Below are positions 1 to 7,570 of a stretch of 62,623 bases of DNA, one piece after another. Position 1 is the stretch's first letter, and the number at the start of each line of letters is the position of its first letter. The stretch spans positions 1 through 62,623 of the forward strand of contig CAUJHO010000029.1 in the NCBI GenBank assembly GCA_963205025.1, read 5' to 3'. Origin of the DNA: Pseudomonadota bacterium. Lineage in GTDB: Bacteria > Pseudomonadota > Alphaproteobacteria > Caulobacterales > Caulobacteraceae. Below the pieces are notes generated by a model that was not told where the DNA came from, did not search any database, and was given only the letters and a program-made list of their open reading frames with translations. Made by a program: the position numbers and the translations under genes.

Positions 1-143
1 CGCTCGCCCGAGGCCTTGTCGCGCCAGGATTCCGAGGTCGCCACGTTCAGATTGGCGACGCGATCCCCGGAGTTGAGGGTCCGAATCTCGGGATCCCGCC
101 CCAGGTTGCCGACCAGAATAACCTTGTTCACGCTTCCAGCCAT
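1..143 (-). CDS. ssb: Single-stranded DNA-binding protein SSB (N-terminal part, runs off the window)
   Basis: The minus-strand reading from an ATG at 143 gives a peptide starting [19 protein letters not shown], the classic start of the bacterial SSB OB fold. The reading continues with [19 protein letters not shown] and remains open to the window edge, so only about 47 residues are visible. SSB coats single-stranded DNA during replication, recombination and repair and recruits partners through its C-terminal tail, which lies outside the window. A GGAG motif on the minus strand precedes the ATG. The family call is strong; length and tail cannot be judged. Confidence 0.93.
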   Translation of the reverse strand, partial: MAGSVNKVILVGNLGRDPEIRTLNSGDRVANLNVATSESWRDKASGE

Positions 144-220
144 GGGAAGCTCCTTTCCGTGCTTGTCCGACCGCCTCTGTGATCGGCGATGTTCTATCTA
201 TGTTCTGGTCGCCGCCGAGG

Positions 221-628
221 TCAACCTCCCGAGGATTCGGGCGTGGCCGCCTCTTGAGCAAAGGCCCCCGGAATCGCGAGCCGCCCGTCATGCGTCCGCC
301 GTAGCGCGATGAACCGACCGCCGTCCAGACTGCGCGACATCGATACCCCGGCACTATCCACAAACAGATATTGGTTGCCGTAGTAGCCGATCACCTCGCG
401 GCGGGTTCCGCCCATCCGCAGCCAGCGCACCCGGTTTTCCTCCAGGCGCGCCGCACAGTTCTCCATATTGGGCTGAAGATCCGGCATGGCGGTGAAGTTG
501 ACCGTGCCGTCTTCCTGGGGGGCGACCACGAAACAGGTGCCGAACGGCGCATCGGGGACATCGACGGCGGGCTGGCACGCAGACAGACCCAGGGCGCAGG
601 CACCCGCCAGCAGAACAATGCGCGTCAA
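221..628 (-). CDS. Small predicted lipoprotein, function unknown
   Basis: About 135 residues. I chose a TTG start at 628 because it overlaps the TGA stop of the upstream gene and puts a short signal peptide directly at the N terminus: TRIVLLAGACALGLSAC, with a lipobox LSAC giving acylated Cys18. An upstream in-frame ATG at 649 would add seven residues inside the preceding gene. The mature part has two further cysteines and a central stretch with VRWLRMGGTRREVIGYYGNQY, but I recognise no family. The overlap with the 625-1296 gene implies translational coupling, so the two exported proteins probably act together. Likely anchored to a membrane facing the periplasm. Confidence 0.7.
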   Translation of the reverse strand: MTRIVLLAGACALGLSACQPAVDVPDAPFGTCFVVAPQEDGTVNFTAMPDLQPNMENCAARLEENRVRWLRMGGTRREVIGYYGNQYLFVDSAGVSMSRSLDGGRFIALRRTHDGRLAIPGAFAQEAATPESSGG

Positions 629-1296
629 CGGACATCTCCAATGGAACAATCCCGCGCCTGCGGGGCAATGGTGCGGAAGTTGGTGTTGTCGGACGACTGT
701 TCGACCCGACCGGGAACCAGTCGCAGGGTCGTATCGCCCCAGCGGCCGTAGGCGGCACCACCCAACTGTTCACAGCGCCCGCTGTACAGCGACTGGACGC
801 AGGCACCGAGTGACATGGAGCCGACCTCGCGCCATTCGCCGCCGACATGGCGCATGCACCGCTGGCCGGACGCCTGCTGGACCTGGGGAGCCGGCCTCGG
901 CTCGACCGGGCCGGTGTCGACGGGAACCGGATCGGGGGGCAGGTCTTCGACCAGCGGCGGCAGGGCCGGCGGCGGGGTGAAGGGAATCGCCGTCAGCTCG
1001 CCACGGGCGTCCAGGCCCACATCCAGCGCCTGGGATGCGATGCCGTTGCGCTCGGCACACTGGGACAAGGTCGCCATGCCGACGAACTGGCCGCCGACGA
1101 AACAGCGAAGCTGCTGGTCGGCGCTCAGGGTTTCGGGGTCGGTGACATCCAGTTGCAGGCCGGATCGTTCTGACGCGGTGTCGTCGGAGCGACCCTCATC
1201 GTCGTCTGGCCCGCCCATCAGCAGCATGGCCACCAGAACGGCGGTCAGGACGGCGGCGACTCCGCCGAGGATGAGGACGAGACGCTGATTTTCCAT
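625..1296 (-). CDS. Membrane-anchored protein with two Cys-containing repeats, function unknown
   Basis: 223 residues. Residues about 6-28 (LVLILGGVAAVLTAVLVAML) form a single transmembrane helix, so the rest is likely periplasmic. After an acidic linker come two similar segments: one around RCFVGGQFVGMATLSQCAER and one around RCMRHVGGEWREVGSMSLGA followed by two more cysteines, separated by a proline-rich spacer. Each segment has the form Cys, G/H-rich turn, M-[AS]-[TM]-LSxC/SLGAC, suggesting a duplicated disulphide-stabilised domain. It is the first gene of a two-gene unit with the lipoprotein at 221-628. No known family recognised. Confidence 0.7.
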   Translation of the reverse strand: MENQRLVLILGGVAAVLTAVLVAMLLMGGPDDDEGRSDDTASERSGLQLDVTDPETLSADQQLRCFVGGQFVGMATLSQCAERNGIASQALDVGLDARGELTAIPFTPPPALPPLVEDLPPDPVPVDTGPVEPRPAPQVQQASGQRCMRHVGGEWREVGSMSLGACVQSLYSGRCEQLGGAAYGRWGDTTLRLVPGRVEQSSDNTNFRTIAPQARDCSIGDVR

Positions 1297-1348
1297 GACG
1301 ATCGCCGCTGTTTGTGCTGCGGCAATAAGGCCGTCTCATGGCCTGGCG

Positions 1349-4009
1349 TCAACCGCCGCCTAGCTTGATCAGGGCAGCCTGATAGTTCGCGATCTGCTTG
1401 GACTGGTATTCGGAATAGGTCGGGTTGGCCAGGGCGGCGGCCTGCGGGTTGTCGATCTCCGTCAGCTTGCGATAGGCCGACATCAGTTGCAGCCGCGCCG
1501 ACTGGATCGAATCCTTGGCTGACTTGATGCCTGCCTTGGACGTCAGGGTGAGATCCGCCGCCATCCGCAGGGCATAGACGGAGCGGTCATCGGCCAGGCC
1601 GTCGGTCGGCGTCACCAGGGTCTGGCCCAGGCCGAAGGCCTCCAGCGCATCGCGCCCGAGCGTTCCGGCGATGATCTCGACGGGGGCCCGGTTCGCCTTG
1701 AGCGTGACTTTCAGGCCCTGGACACCGTCGGTCGTCGCGACCTTGGCCTCGAGCCGGTTCTGGGAGGCTCCGGCGATCTTGCGGGCCAGACTGTCGTAGG
1801 TGTCGGCCGCCTCGATGGTGATGGTACGCAGGCGGCCCGAGCCGAGATCCAGCATGAATTGGTCGCCGGCGCGAACCGAGGTCGAGTCCACCAGCGTCTG
1901 GGACGGCGTAAAATCGATGGTGCCTGACGGCAGGCCCAGCCGGTCCAGTACGCTGGCCCCACCCGAGGCGACGGCCACCGCCATCGGACGGATGCGGCCG
2001 TCCTGACCCTGGAAGGTGCGCTCCCATTCGACCTGGCCGGTGTCGGCATCGACGCGCATCAACCGGCCCGCCGCAGTCTGGGTGGCACCCTGCCCGACGA
2101 CCGACATCTGGCCGGTCAGCCAGACCTTGCCGTCCAGAACCGCCGCCGACACGGCGGTGTCATCACCGGCGCTTCCGAAATAGGTCACGCGGTCCGCCGC
2201 GTCAGCCGCCAGGCCGGCATCCAGCCGCATGACGAAGGCGTCCTGTCCACCGGCATGGGTATTGCCGGTCATGCCGTCACCCAGCGCGCCGTTGCGCGTG
2301 GATCCGGTGACCATGACCCGCCCGGCGTCGAGGGCCAGGCCGGTGATCTCGCCCTGCAGGTTGCCGAGGTCCCGGGTCGTCGTCAGCTGAGGATTGCCCG
2401 GATCCGTCAGGTCATAGCTGCGAAGCACGGCGCGACCATTCTCGGTGCCCGCGATGACCAGTTGGGCCCCCTCCACAACGATCCGTTCGGCGGCATCATC
2501 GCCGGCGGTGCCGAACTGCTGGGTCCCCAGAAACATGCCCGCCGAGGAATAGGACTGCAGATAGCCGTCCCAGCCGCCCGACGGCGCGGCCCCGAACATG
2601 GCCGAGCGCGTACGCCCGCCGACATAGATCGAGCCGTCGGCCCCAAAGGCCACCGAGGTCGCCTCATCCTCGGCGCGAGCCCCGCGGCGTTCGGTCCAGA
2701 GCTCGCCGCCCTGGGCGTCGAAGACGGTGACGAAGCTGTCGGACTTCGTCGCATCGGCCCCCGACTTGCCGGCATCCAGCGCGCCGGTCACCGAGCCGAC
2801 CACGGCAATGCGGCCATCGGCCGAGACCGCCAGGTCGCTGGCCGTCGCCTCGCCCGCCGCGCCGAGGGTCCGGGTGAAGGCTACCTGGCCGGCCGGGTCG
2901 TACTTTTGCAGGACGACGTCGCGCACGCCCTTCAGCGTCTGTCCGTCGACGGTGGCGGTCGCCTCTCCCAGCACATAGATCGCGCCGTCCGAACCTGTGC
3001 GGATGGCCCTCACCTCTTCGAGCCCGGCCGACATCGCCGCCAGCCGCGCCCGGTCCTGGACCGGCATGTCGCCCGTTCCGGCAGGAACCGCCGGCGCGCC
3101 GCCGCCGACCTGGCCGGTGTCGGACTGGAATTTGGCGAGATCGAGCTGGCCCGCCTTGCCGCTGACCTGGGCGACGAAGACGGCATCAGACCGGTCCGCC
3201 GCCGAGAAACTCAGCGTCTCGCTCGAGATCGCCTTCACGGCCAGGGCATAGCTGTCGCTCTCGGAGGGCAACGTCATGCTTCGCCCCCCGACATTGAGGG
3301 TCTTGGGTTCGCCGGGAATGACCTTCAGGTTGAAGCGCGTTTCCACACCGGCCGCCGCCAGCTTGCTGTTCAGATAGGCCGTGACCTGGCTCATGGTTCG
3401 CTGTGTGCCGCCCATTTCGGACAGGTCGAAATCCACCAGAGTGTCGCCCGTCAGCCGCGAGATGGTCAGGCTGAAGCGGACATCGCCGGAGAGGGCATCC
3501 ACCGCCTCCGACAGCTGGCCCTCATGGATGGCCGGCGTCACATAGCTGTAGGCCGGCTTGGCCGGTCCAACCGTCGTCTTGGCCGTAGCGGCGCTGGCCG
3601 TGCGCGCGATCCGAATCGTCTCGAACGGATCGGATCCCAGGAAGGTATTGATTTCCTTCAGGCCGGATTGGAAGGTCTTTTCGAGACGGGCCGCTTCCTG
3701 GGAGGTGACCGTCTTGGTATCGGCACGCGCAGCCAGGGCATCCAGCATCGTCAACCCCTGATGCAGCGCGAACAGGCGTCGGTAATCCTCGGCCGCCCCC
3801 TTGGCATCGAGAACCGGGGCCCTGAGATCGACGAATCGCTGACCGCCCAGGGCCGCCCTGACCAGGGCGCTCGGCTCGGACTTGACCGTCGAGGACCAGG
3901 GGGCCGTCGGGGTGCGATCCACCGTAGCGGTTCCAGCGCTGGCCGGAACCGAGATCGTCCCGCCGAACAGGCCGGCGAGATAGCCCATACTGGTCGCGTT
4001 CAAGGCCAT
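1349..4009 (-). CDS. flaEY: FlaEY-like flagellar regulatory protein with beta-propeller repeats
   Basis: 886 residues. The central part (about residues 320-660) contains repeated blade-like units such as IRTGSDGAIYVLGEATAT, VSADGRIAVVGSVTGAL, FGADGSIYVGGRT and AVLDGKVWLTGQMS, which read as a beta-propeller. The C-terminal 200 residues (SLARKIAGASQNRLEAKVAT, then the end SEYQSKQIANYQAALIKLGG) resemble the secreted flagellin and hook-associated family. No signal peptide is visible. It lies downstream of a flagellin in the alpha-flagellin cluster, the place where Caulobacter carries flaEY, a gene that affects flagellin composition. The symbol rests on location, size and propeller content, so it is probable rather than proved. 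Confidence 0.6.
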   Translation of the reverse strand: MALNATSMGYLAGLFGGTISVPASAGTATVDRTPTAPWSSTVKSEPSALVRAALGGQRFVDLRAPVLDAKGAAEDYRRLFALHQGLTMLDALAARADTKTVTSQEAARLEKTFQSGLKEINTFLGSDPFETIRIARTASAATAKTTVGPAKPAYSYVTPAIHEGQLSEAVDALSGDVRFSLTISRLTGDTLVDFDLSEMGGTQRTMSQVTAYLNSKLAAAGVETRFNLKVIPGEPKTLNVGGRSMTLPSESDSYALAVKAISSETLSFSAADRSDAVFVAQVSGKAGQLDLAKFQSDTGQVGGGAPAVPAGTGDMPVQDRARLAAMSAGLEEVRAIRTGSDGAIYVLGEATATVDGQTLKGVRDVVLQKYDPAGQVAFTRTLGAAGEATASDLAVSADGRIAVVGSVTGALDAGKSGADATKSDSFVTVFDAQGGELWTERRGARAEDEATSVAFGADGSIYVGGRTRSAMFGAAPSGGWDGYLQSYSSAGMFLGTQQFGTAGDDAAERIVVEGAQLVIAGTENGRAVLRSYDLTDPGNPQLTTTRDLGNLQGEITGLALDAGRVMVTGSTRNGALGDGMTGNTHAGGQDAFVMRLDAGLAADAADRVTYFGSAGDDTAVSAAVLDGKVWLTGQMSVVGQGATQTAAGRLMRVDADTGQVEWERTFQGQDGRIRPMAVAVASGGASVLDRLGLPSGTIDFTPSQTLVDSTSVRAGDQFMLDLGSGRLRTITIEAADTYDSLARKIAGASQNRLEAKVATTDGVQGLKVTLKANRAPVEIIAGTLGRDALEAFGLGQTLVTPTDGLADDRSVYALRMAADLTLTSKAGIKSAKDSIQSARLQLMSAYRKLTEIDNPQAAALANPTYSEYQSKQIANYQAALIKLGGG

Positions 4010-4258
4010 GACAGACGCATTGTGAGGCTAGGGGCTGTATGATTTCCTAAAGCCGCCCTCATCGGGCCACATCGCCGCCCCGATAGCGATTCAAACGACT
4101 CACAGTAACGTCGCTATGTGGACGGAACGAATCCGTGCCGGGTTCGTTCGGGCCACGCAATGTGCGGAGGTCGATCATGACCGCTCTAAGAGACGCCCTG
4201 ATGTGGCTCTTGTCTCAGTACGGCTTTGTTCCGCGTAGCCCAGCCCGACGCCCTCCGT

Positions 4259-4275
4259 GGGTCCATATCGGACCC
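4259..4275 (-). terminator. Weak hairpin downstream of the first flagellin gene
   Basis: GGGTCC-ATATC-GGACCC forms a six-base-pair stem 26 nt beyond the flagellin stop at 4301. No T-run follows, so at best it is a weak terminator or an mRNA 3'-end stabiliser. The rest of 4010-4300 shows no convincing gene or promoter. Confidence 0.3.
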
Positions 4276-4300
4276 GTCAGCTAGTCGGACCCAGCGGCTC

Positions 4301-5131
4301 TTAGCTGCTGCGGAACAGGGACAGCACGATCTGCGGTGCCGAGTTGGCGATCGATAGCGCCTGTGCACCCAACTGCTGCTGAACCTGCAGGGCCTGCAGG
4401 CGCGCCGATTCCTTGGCCAGATCGGCATCGACCAGTTGGCCCACGCCGGTTTCCAGCGAATCGGACAGCTTGGAAATAAAGACCAGGTGCTGATCGATCC
4501 GCTTGGATTCGGCCCCCAGGGCGGCCATGCGCGATGTCGCGGTCGCCAGGGCCGTTTCCACCAGCCCCAGAGCAGCCGCCGCATTGGTAGCGGTGGTCAG
4601 ATCAACCGTCCCGCCCAGGCCCAGGCCGGCGAGAGTCATATTCTGGCGCGACAGGTCGATGGTTTCCGTCGCGTCGGAATTGGCCAGGAATGCCAGGTCG
4701 GCGGTGAGCGAGTTGTTCAGGATGTTCGAGCCGTCAAACGCCGCATTGTCCGCAAACGAGGTGATCGACTGGAGCAGCGCCTGAAAATCATTGTTGTAGG
4801 CCGCGCGCGACGCCGCACTGATGGACGGATCGGCGGCGGCTGTGGCGTGCTGTCTCAGCTGGCCGATCAGTTCGACGATCTGTTCGCCGGCCGCCAGGGA
4901 AACGTCGGCGACCGACGCCGCCCGGTTCAGGCTGTTCGTCACGGATTCCAGCGCCTTCATGTCGGCGCGTTGCCCTTCGGCGACGGCCCAGATGGCGGCG
5001 TTGTCGCGGGCCCCCTGGACCTTCAGGCCGGTTGAGACGCGGTTTTGCACATCTCCAAGCCGGTCATTGGTCCGGTTGAGATTTTGCAGCGCGATCAGGG
5101 CTGACGAGTTGGTGTGAACGCTGGTGGTCAT
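4301..5131 (-). CDS. Flagellin, divergent longer paralogue (FljJ-type?)
   Basis: 276 residues from ATG 5131, which has a GGGGGA ribosome site about 10 nt upstream. An in-frame ATG at 5149 would add six residues without improving the ribosome site. The D0/D1 N terminus (TNSSALIALQNLNRTNDRL, QNRVSTGLKVQGARDNAAIW) and C terminus (LVDADLAKESARLQALQVQQ, ending ALSIANSAPQIVLSLF) are typical of alphaproteobacterial flagellins that lack the D2/D3 outer domains. It is about 40 residues longer and clearly more divergent than the three flagellins upstream. By position and length it may match Caulobacter fljJ, the flagellin nearest the hook. No sigma-54 site like those of its paralogues was found. Confidence 0.92.
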   Translation of the reverse strand: MTTSVHTNSSALIALQNLNRTNDRLGDVQNRVSTGLKVQGARDNAAIWAVAEGQRADMKALESVTNSLNRAASVADVSLAAGEQIVELIGQLRQHATAAADPSISAASRAAYNNDFQALLQSITSFADNAAFDGSNILNNSLTADLAFLANSDATETIDLSRQNMTLAGLGLGGTVDLTTATNAAAALGLVETALATATSRMAALGAESKRIDQHLVFISKLSDSLETGVGQLVDADLAKESARLQALQVQQQLGAQALSIANSAPQIVLSLFRSS

Positions 5132-5187
5132 TTTGAGCCGGTCCCCCAAGGGTATCAGAGACAGGCTATGGCCCGAGTCGTGAGCGT

Positions 5188-5195
5188 ATGGTTAA
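5188..5195 (-). promoter_or_regulatory. Possible CtrA half-site upstream of the divergent flagellin
   Basis: The minus strand reads TTAACCAT about 57 nt upstream of the flagellin ATG at 5131. TTAACCAT is the half-site often quoted for CtrA-bound flagellar promoters of Caulobacter. The second TTAA at the expected spacing is missing, so this is only suggestive. Confidence 0.25.
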
Positions 5196-5269
5196 CGGCG
5201 TCGAAACGCATTGCGCCGCGCGGCGTCGTGCCTGCGCGGTAAACGGTTCAGTCAAGCGGTGCCAGGCCT

Positions 5270-5557
5270 TCAGGCCCGGGTATCGATCACAGACCCTTGG
5301 GCGTAGTTGGGTTCGGACTGCAGGCGGATGACCGTCTCGCGCGGATAGGCGCTGACGACCTGGCCGGTCAGTCGATCGACGCTTTTGTAGACGTACCCGG
5401 AATCCGGATCGCCTTCGATAATCAGGCGATTGCGGCTCAATTGCTCGAGTTGCTGCTGCTTGTGCCGCTGATCCGAGAGGTTCGGGCTGCCGGATTCCAG
5501 TCCGGCATTCACGAGCGTCGGTGATACCGCTCTTATGGGGTCGACATTCTGGCTCAT
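5270..5557 (-). CDS. flaG: FlaG family flagellar protein
   Basis: 95 residues. The second half carries the FlaG signature: LIIEGDPDSGYVYKSVDRLT followed by GQVVSAYPRETVIRLQ, a short beta-rich domain that in the family reads V-x-D-x-x-T-G-E-V-V-x-Q-x-P. The N terminus is polar and glutamine-rich. A GGGAG ribosome site lies 5 nt before ATG 5557. FlaG proteins are associated with flagellin filament assembly and filament length control, and the gene sits between two flagellin genes. Length fits the family. Confidence 0.85.
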   Translation of the reverse strand: MSQNVDPIRAVSPTLVNAGLESGSPNLSDQRHKQQQLEQLSRNRLIIEGDPDSGYVYKSVDRLTGQVVSAYPRETVIRLQSEPNYAQGSVIDTRA

Positions 5558-5650
5558 CTCCCATGAGCGCCCGTTCTGGACGCCTCCTGGCTAGGCCCCT
5601 TTCGAGGGCCGGGTGGCCGGGGACGGCGGATGCCGCCCCCGGTTACGCGG

Positions 5651-6340
5651 TTACCGGAACAGGCCCAGCAGGGCCGAGCTCGAGTTGTTGGCGATCGAAA
5701 GCGCCTGCACACCCAGCTGCTGCTTGGTCTGCAGGGCCGTCAGTCGGGCGGATTCCTTGGCGAGATCCGCATCGACCAGGTTGCCGGCCCCCGCTTCCAG
5801 GGCATCCTGGAGCTTCTGGGTGAATGCCAGCTGACGCTCATACGACTTGGCATTGGTACCAATCGTCTGGAGCTTGGCAGCCCAGCCGTCGATAGCCGTC
5901 TGGACCGAAGCCGCCGTTGCCGTCGGGTTGGCGACAGCCGTGCCGAGGGCGTTGACGCCGTCAAAGACGGCCCCAGCAGCCGCATTCGTGATCTCCGTCA
6001 TCAAGGCATTGAAGTCGGTCGTGTAAGCAGCACCGCCCCCCGCCTCGATCGCCGCGGCCAGAGCCTTGGCTTCGGTCAGCGCCGACATGATGGATTCACC
6101 GGCTGCGATACCCACATCTGCAATCGACTGCTGGCGCAGCAGATTGTTCATGGTGGCATCGAGCGCCTTGGCGTTAGCCTTCTGGGTGTTGGCGATGGCC
6201 CAGACGGCACCATTGTCCTTGGCCGAAGAAACCTTCAGCCCGGTGGTGACGCGGTTTTGGACCTTGTCGAGTTCGCGGCTGGTGGCCGCAAAGCTCTGGG
6301 CGGCGACCATGGCGCCGTAGTTGGTGTTGATCGAGGCCAT
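5651..6340 (-). CDS. Flagellin (short, FljK/FljL type)
   Basis: 229 residues, starting MASINTNYGAMVAAQSFAAT. It has the conserved N-terminal coil (QNRVTTGLKVSSAKDNGAVW) and C-terminal coil (LVDADLAKESARLTALQTKQ, then QLGVQALSIANNSSSALLGL), with a short variable middle (about residues 100-150) containing VFDGVNALGTAVANPTATAA. There is no D2/D3 domain. Its outer thirds are almost identical in DNA to the next flagellin at 6663-7367, while the middle differs. It has its own sigma-54-type promoter at 6419-6434 and a leader of about 68 nt, so it is probably transcribed on its own or with flaG behind it. Confidence 0.96.
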   Translation of the reverse strand: MASINTNYGAMVAAQSFAATSRELDKVQNRVTTGLKVSSAKDNGAVWAIANTQKANAKALDATMNNLLRQQSIADVGIAAGESIMSALTEAKALAAAIEAGGGAAYTTDFNALMTEITNAAAGAVFDGVNALGTAVANPTATAASVQTAIDGWAAKLQTIGTNAKSYERQLAFTQKLQDALEAGAGNLVDADLAKESARLTALQTKQQLGVQALSIANNSSSALLGLFR

Positions 6341-6393
6341 TTTGGCGCTCTCCTTGTGTCTTCGACATGTCCGATCGACCTTTTGCCGATCAG

Positions 6394-6406
6394 GAGCGTT
6401 TTGCTC
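6394..6406 (-). other. 5'-leader hairpin of flagellin mRNA
   Basis: GAGC-AAAAC-GCTC on the minus strand. It begins about 3 nt after the transcription start predicted from the sigma-54 site at 6419-6434, and the same element sits at the same place upstream of the two following flagellins. It is a candidate mRNA-stability or FlbT-recognition structure. Confidence 0.5.
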
Positions 6407-6418
6407 GAAAGACGACCC

Positions 6419-6434
6419 AGCAAGGGCCGGGCCA
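6419..6434 (-). promoter_or_regulatory. Sigma-54 (RpoN) type promoter of flagellin gene 5651-6340
   Basis: The minus strand reads TGGCCCGGCCCTTGCT, with GG and GC separated by exactly ten bases, as in the consensus TGGCAC-N5-TTGC. It lies about 80 nt before the ATG at 6340. Caulobacter filament flagellins are known to be RpoN-dependent, and the two neighbouring flagellins have the same arrangement. Confidence 0.75.
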
Positions 6435-6594
6435 GCGAAATGCCCGACAACTCGCGCCTATCCTATTGCTTTAATGTCACTTTCTTTCCGTCGACCGCCA
6501 ACCGAGAGCGGGCGGCAGGCATTTCCTGCCGGGGTCGGCAGTTCTTGCCGGGCCGTCTCAACGCTTCGTTTAATCCTCAGTAACCAAAGAAGAA

Positions 6595-6621
6595 GGCGCG
6601 CCGGGGAGATCCCGACGCGCC
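6595..6621 (-). terminator. Rho-independent terminator of flagellin gene 6663-7367
   Basis: On the minus strand GGCGCG(T)CGGG pairs with CCCGGCGCGCC around a short loop, followed by TTCTTCTTTGG. It lies 42 nt beyond the flagellin stop. A second GC-rich inverted repeat (CTTCC-CGGCGGT...ACCGCCG-GAAG, 6632-6657) sits between the stop and this hairpin. Confidence 0.7.
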
Positions 6622-6662
6622 CGGAAGTTTCTTCCCGGCGGTCAGACCGCCGGAAGGTCGCC

Positions 6663-7367
6663 TTAACGGAACAGGCCCAGCAGGGCCGAGCTCGAGTTGT
6701 TGGCGATCGAAAGCGCCTGCACACCCAGCTGCTGCTTGGTCTGCAGGGCGGTCAGTCGGGCGGACTCCTTGGCGAGATCCGCATCGACCAGGTTGCCGGC
6801 CCCCGCTTCCAGGGCATCCTGGAGCTTCTGGGTGAAGGCCAGCTGACGCTCATACGACTTGGCATTGGTACCTTCGGTCTGAAGGATCGCTGCATACTCG
6901 TCGATGACCGCCTGGACGTTGGCCGCCGTGGCCGAACCCGCCGCGCTGAGCGCGGTGGCAGCGGCGGGCATGGCCGCCGAACCGTCGAACACGCCGGCGG
7001 TGCGGGCGTTGCCGACTTCGGTAGCCAGGGCGGTGTAGTCGGCCTGATAGGCCGTCGTCACCCCACCGGCCTCGATGGCGGCCGCGAGGGCCTTCATCTC
7101 GGTCAGCGCCGCCATCATCGTTTCACCGGCTGCGATCCGCACATCGGAGATCGACTGGTTACGCAGCAGATTGTTGGCGGTGGCGTCGAGGGCCTTGGCG
7201 TTGGCTTTCTGGGTGTTGGCGATAGCCCAGACGGCCCCGTTGTCCTTGGCCGAAGAAACCTTCAGGCCGGTGGTGACGCGGTTCTGGACCTTGTCGAGCT
7301 CACGGCTGGTGGCCGCAAAGCTCTGGGCGGCGACCATGGCGCCGTAGTTGGTATTGATCGAGGCCAT
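6663..7367 (-). CDS. Flagellin (short, FljK/FljL type)
   Basis: 234 residues from ATG 7367. The same frame is open further upstream, but its leader matches those of the other flagellins and MASINTNYGAMVAAQSFAAT is the conserved start. N- and C-terminal coils are the same as in the 5651-6340 protein (QNRVTTGLKVSSAKDNGAVW; LVDADLAKESARLTALQTKQ), and the variable centre has GVFDGSAAMPAAATALSAAG. It is a monocistronic unit, with a sigma-54-type promoter at 7445-7460, a leader hairpin at 7419-7435 and a terminator at 6595-6621. Filament subunit exported by the flagellar type III apparatus. Confidence 0.96.
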   Translation of the reverse strand: MASINTNYGAMVAAQSFAATSRELDKVQNRVTTGLKVSSAKDNGAVWAIANTQKANAKALDATANNLLRNQSISDVRIAAGETMMAALTEMKALAAAIEAGGVTTAYQADYTALATEVGNARTAGVFDGSAAMPAAATALSAAGSATAANVQAVIDEYAAILQTEGTNAKSYERQLAFTQKLQDALEAGAGNLVDADLAKESARLTALQTKQQLGVQALSIANNSSSALLGLFR

Positions 7368-7418
7368 TTTGGCGCTCTCCTTTTGTCTTCGACATGTCCG
7401 ATCGACGTTTTGCCGACC

Positions 7419-7435
7419 GGGAGCGTTTTGCTCCC
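7419..7435 (-). other. 5'-terminal hairpin of flagellin mRNA
   Basis: GGGAGC-AAAAC-GCTCCC on the minus strand, a perfect six-base-pair stem with a five-base loop. It starts at or within one base of the transcription start predicted from the sigma-54 promoter at 7445-7460. This is the strongest of three equivalent hairpins in the flagellin leaders. Confidence 0.55.
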
Positions 7436-7444
7436 CCACGCCCC

Positions 7445-7460
7445 TGCAAGGATCAGGCCA
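7445..7460 (-). promoter_or_regulatory. Sigma-54 (RpoN) type promoter of flagellin gene 6663-7367
   Basis: The minus strand reads TGGCCTGATCCTTGCA with GG-N10-GC spacing. The predicted start near 7434 gives a leader of about 67 nt. The upstream flank (7461-7500) is unusually AT-rich for this genome (TTTTATATATATTTTTG on the plus strand), which fits a bendable stretch between promoter and enhancer. Confidence 0.75.
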
Positions 7461-7514
7461 GAATCTTAGTTAATAGATTGTTTTATATATATTTTTGTAG
7501 AGCAAATGCGGAAA

Positions 7515-7539
7515 TGCGCCGAGCCTCTGGCCCGGCGCA
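7515..7539 (-). terminator. Terminator-like hairpin of flagellin gene 7571-8278
   Basis: TGCGCCG-A-GCC-TCT-GGC-C-CGGCGCA folds into a ten-base-pair stem with one internal mismatch, 32 nt beyond the flagellin stop. An AT-rich tract follows some 25 nt later, not directly, so Rho-independent action is likely but not certain. Confidence 0.6.
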
Positions 7540-7570
7540 CATCCATGTCGTCAGTTCAGGCTATGGAGGA

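Noticed and set aside
2255..4042. 595-codon open frame opposite the FlaEY-like gene
   Set aside because: Arg/Gly/Ala-rich shadow with no start signal; the minus-strand gene fits the locus.
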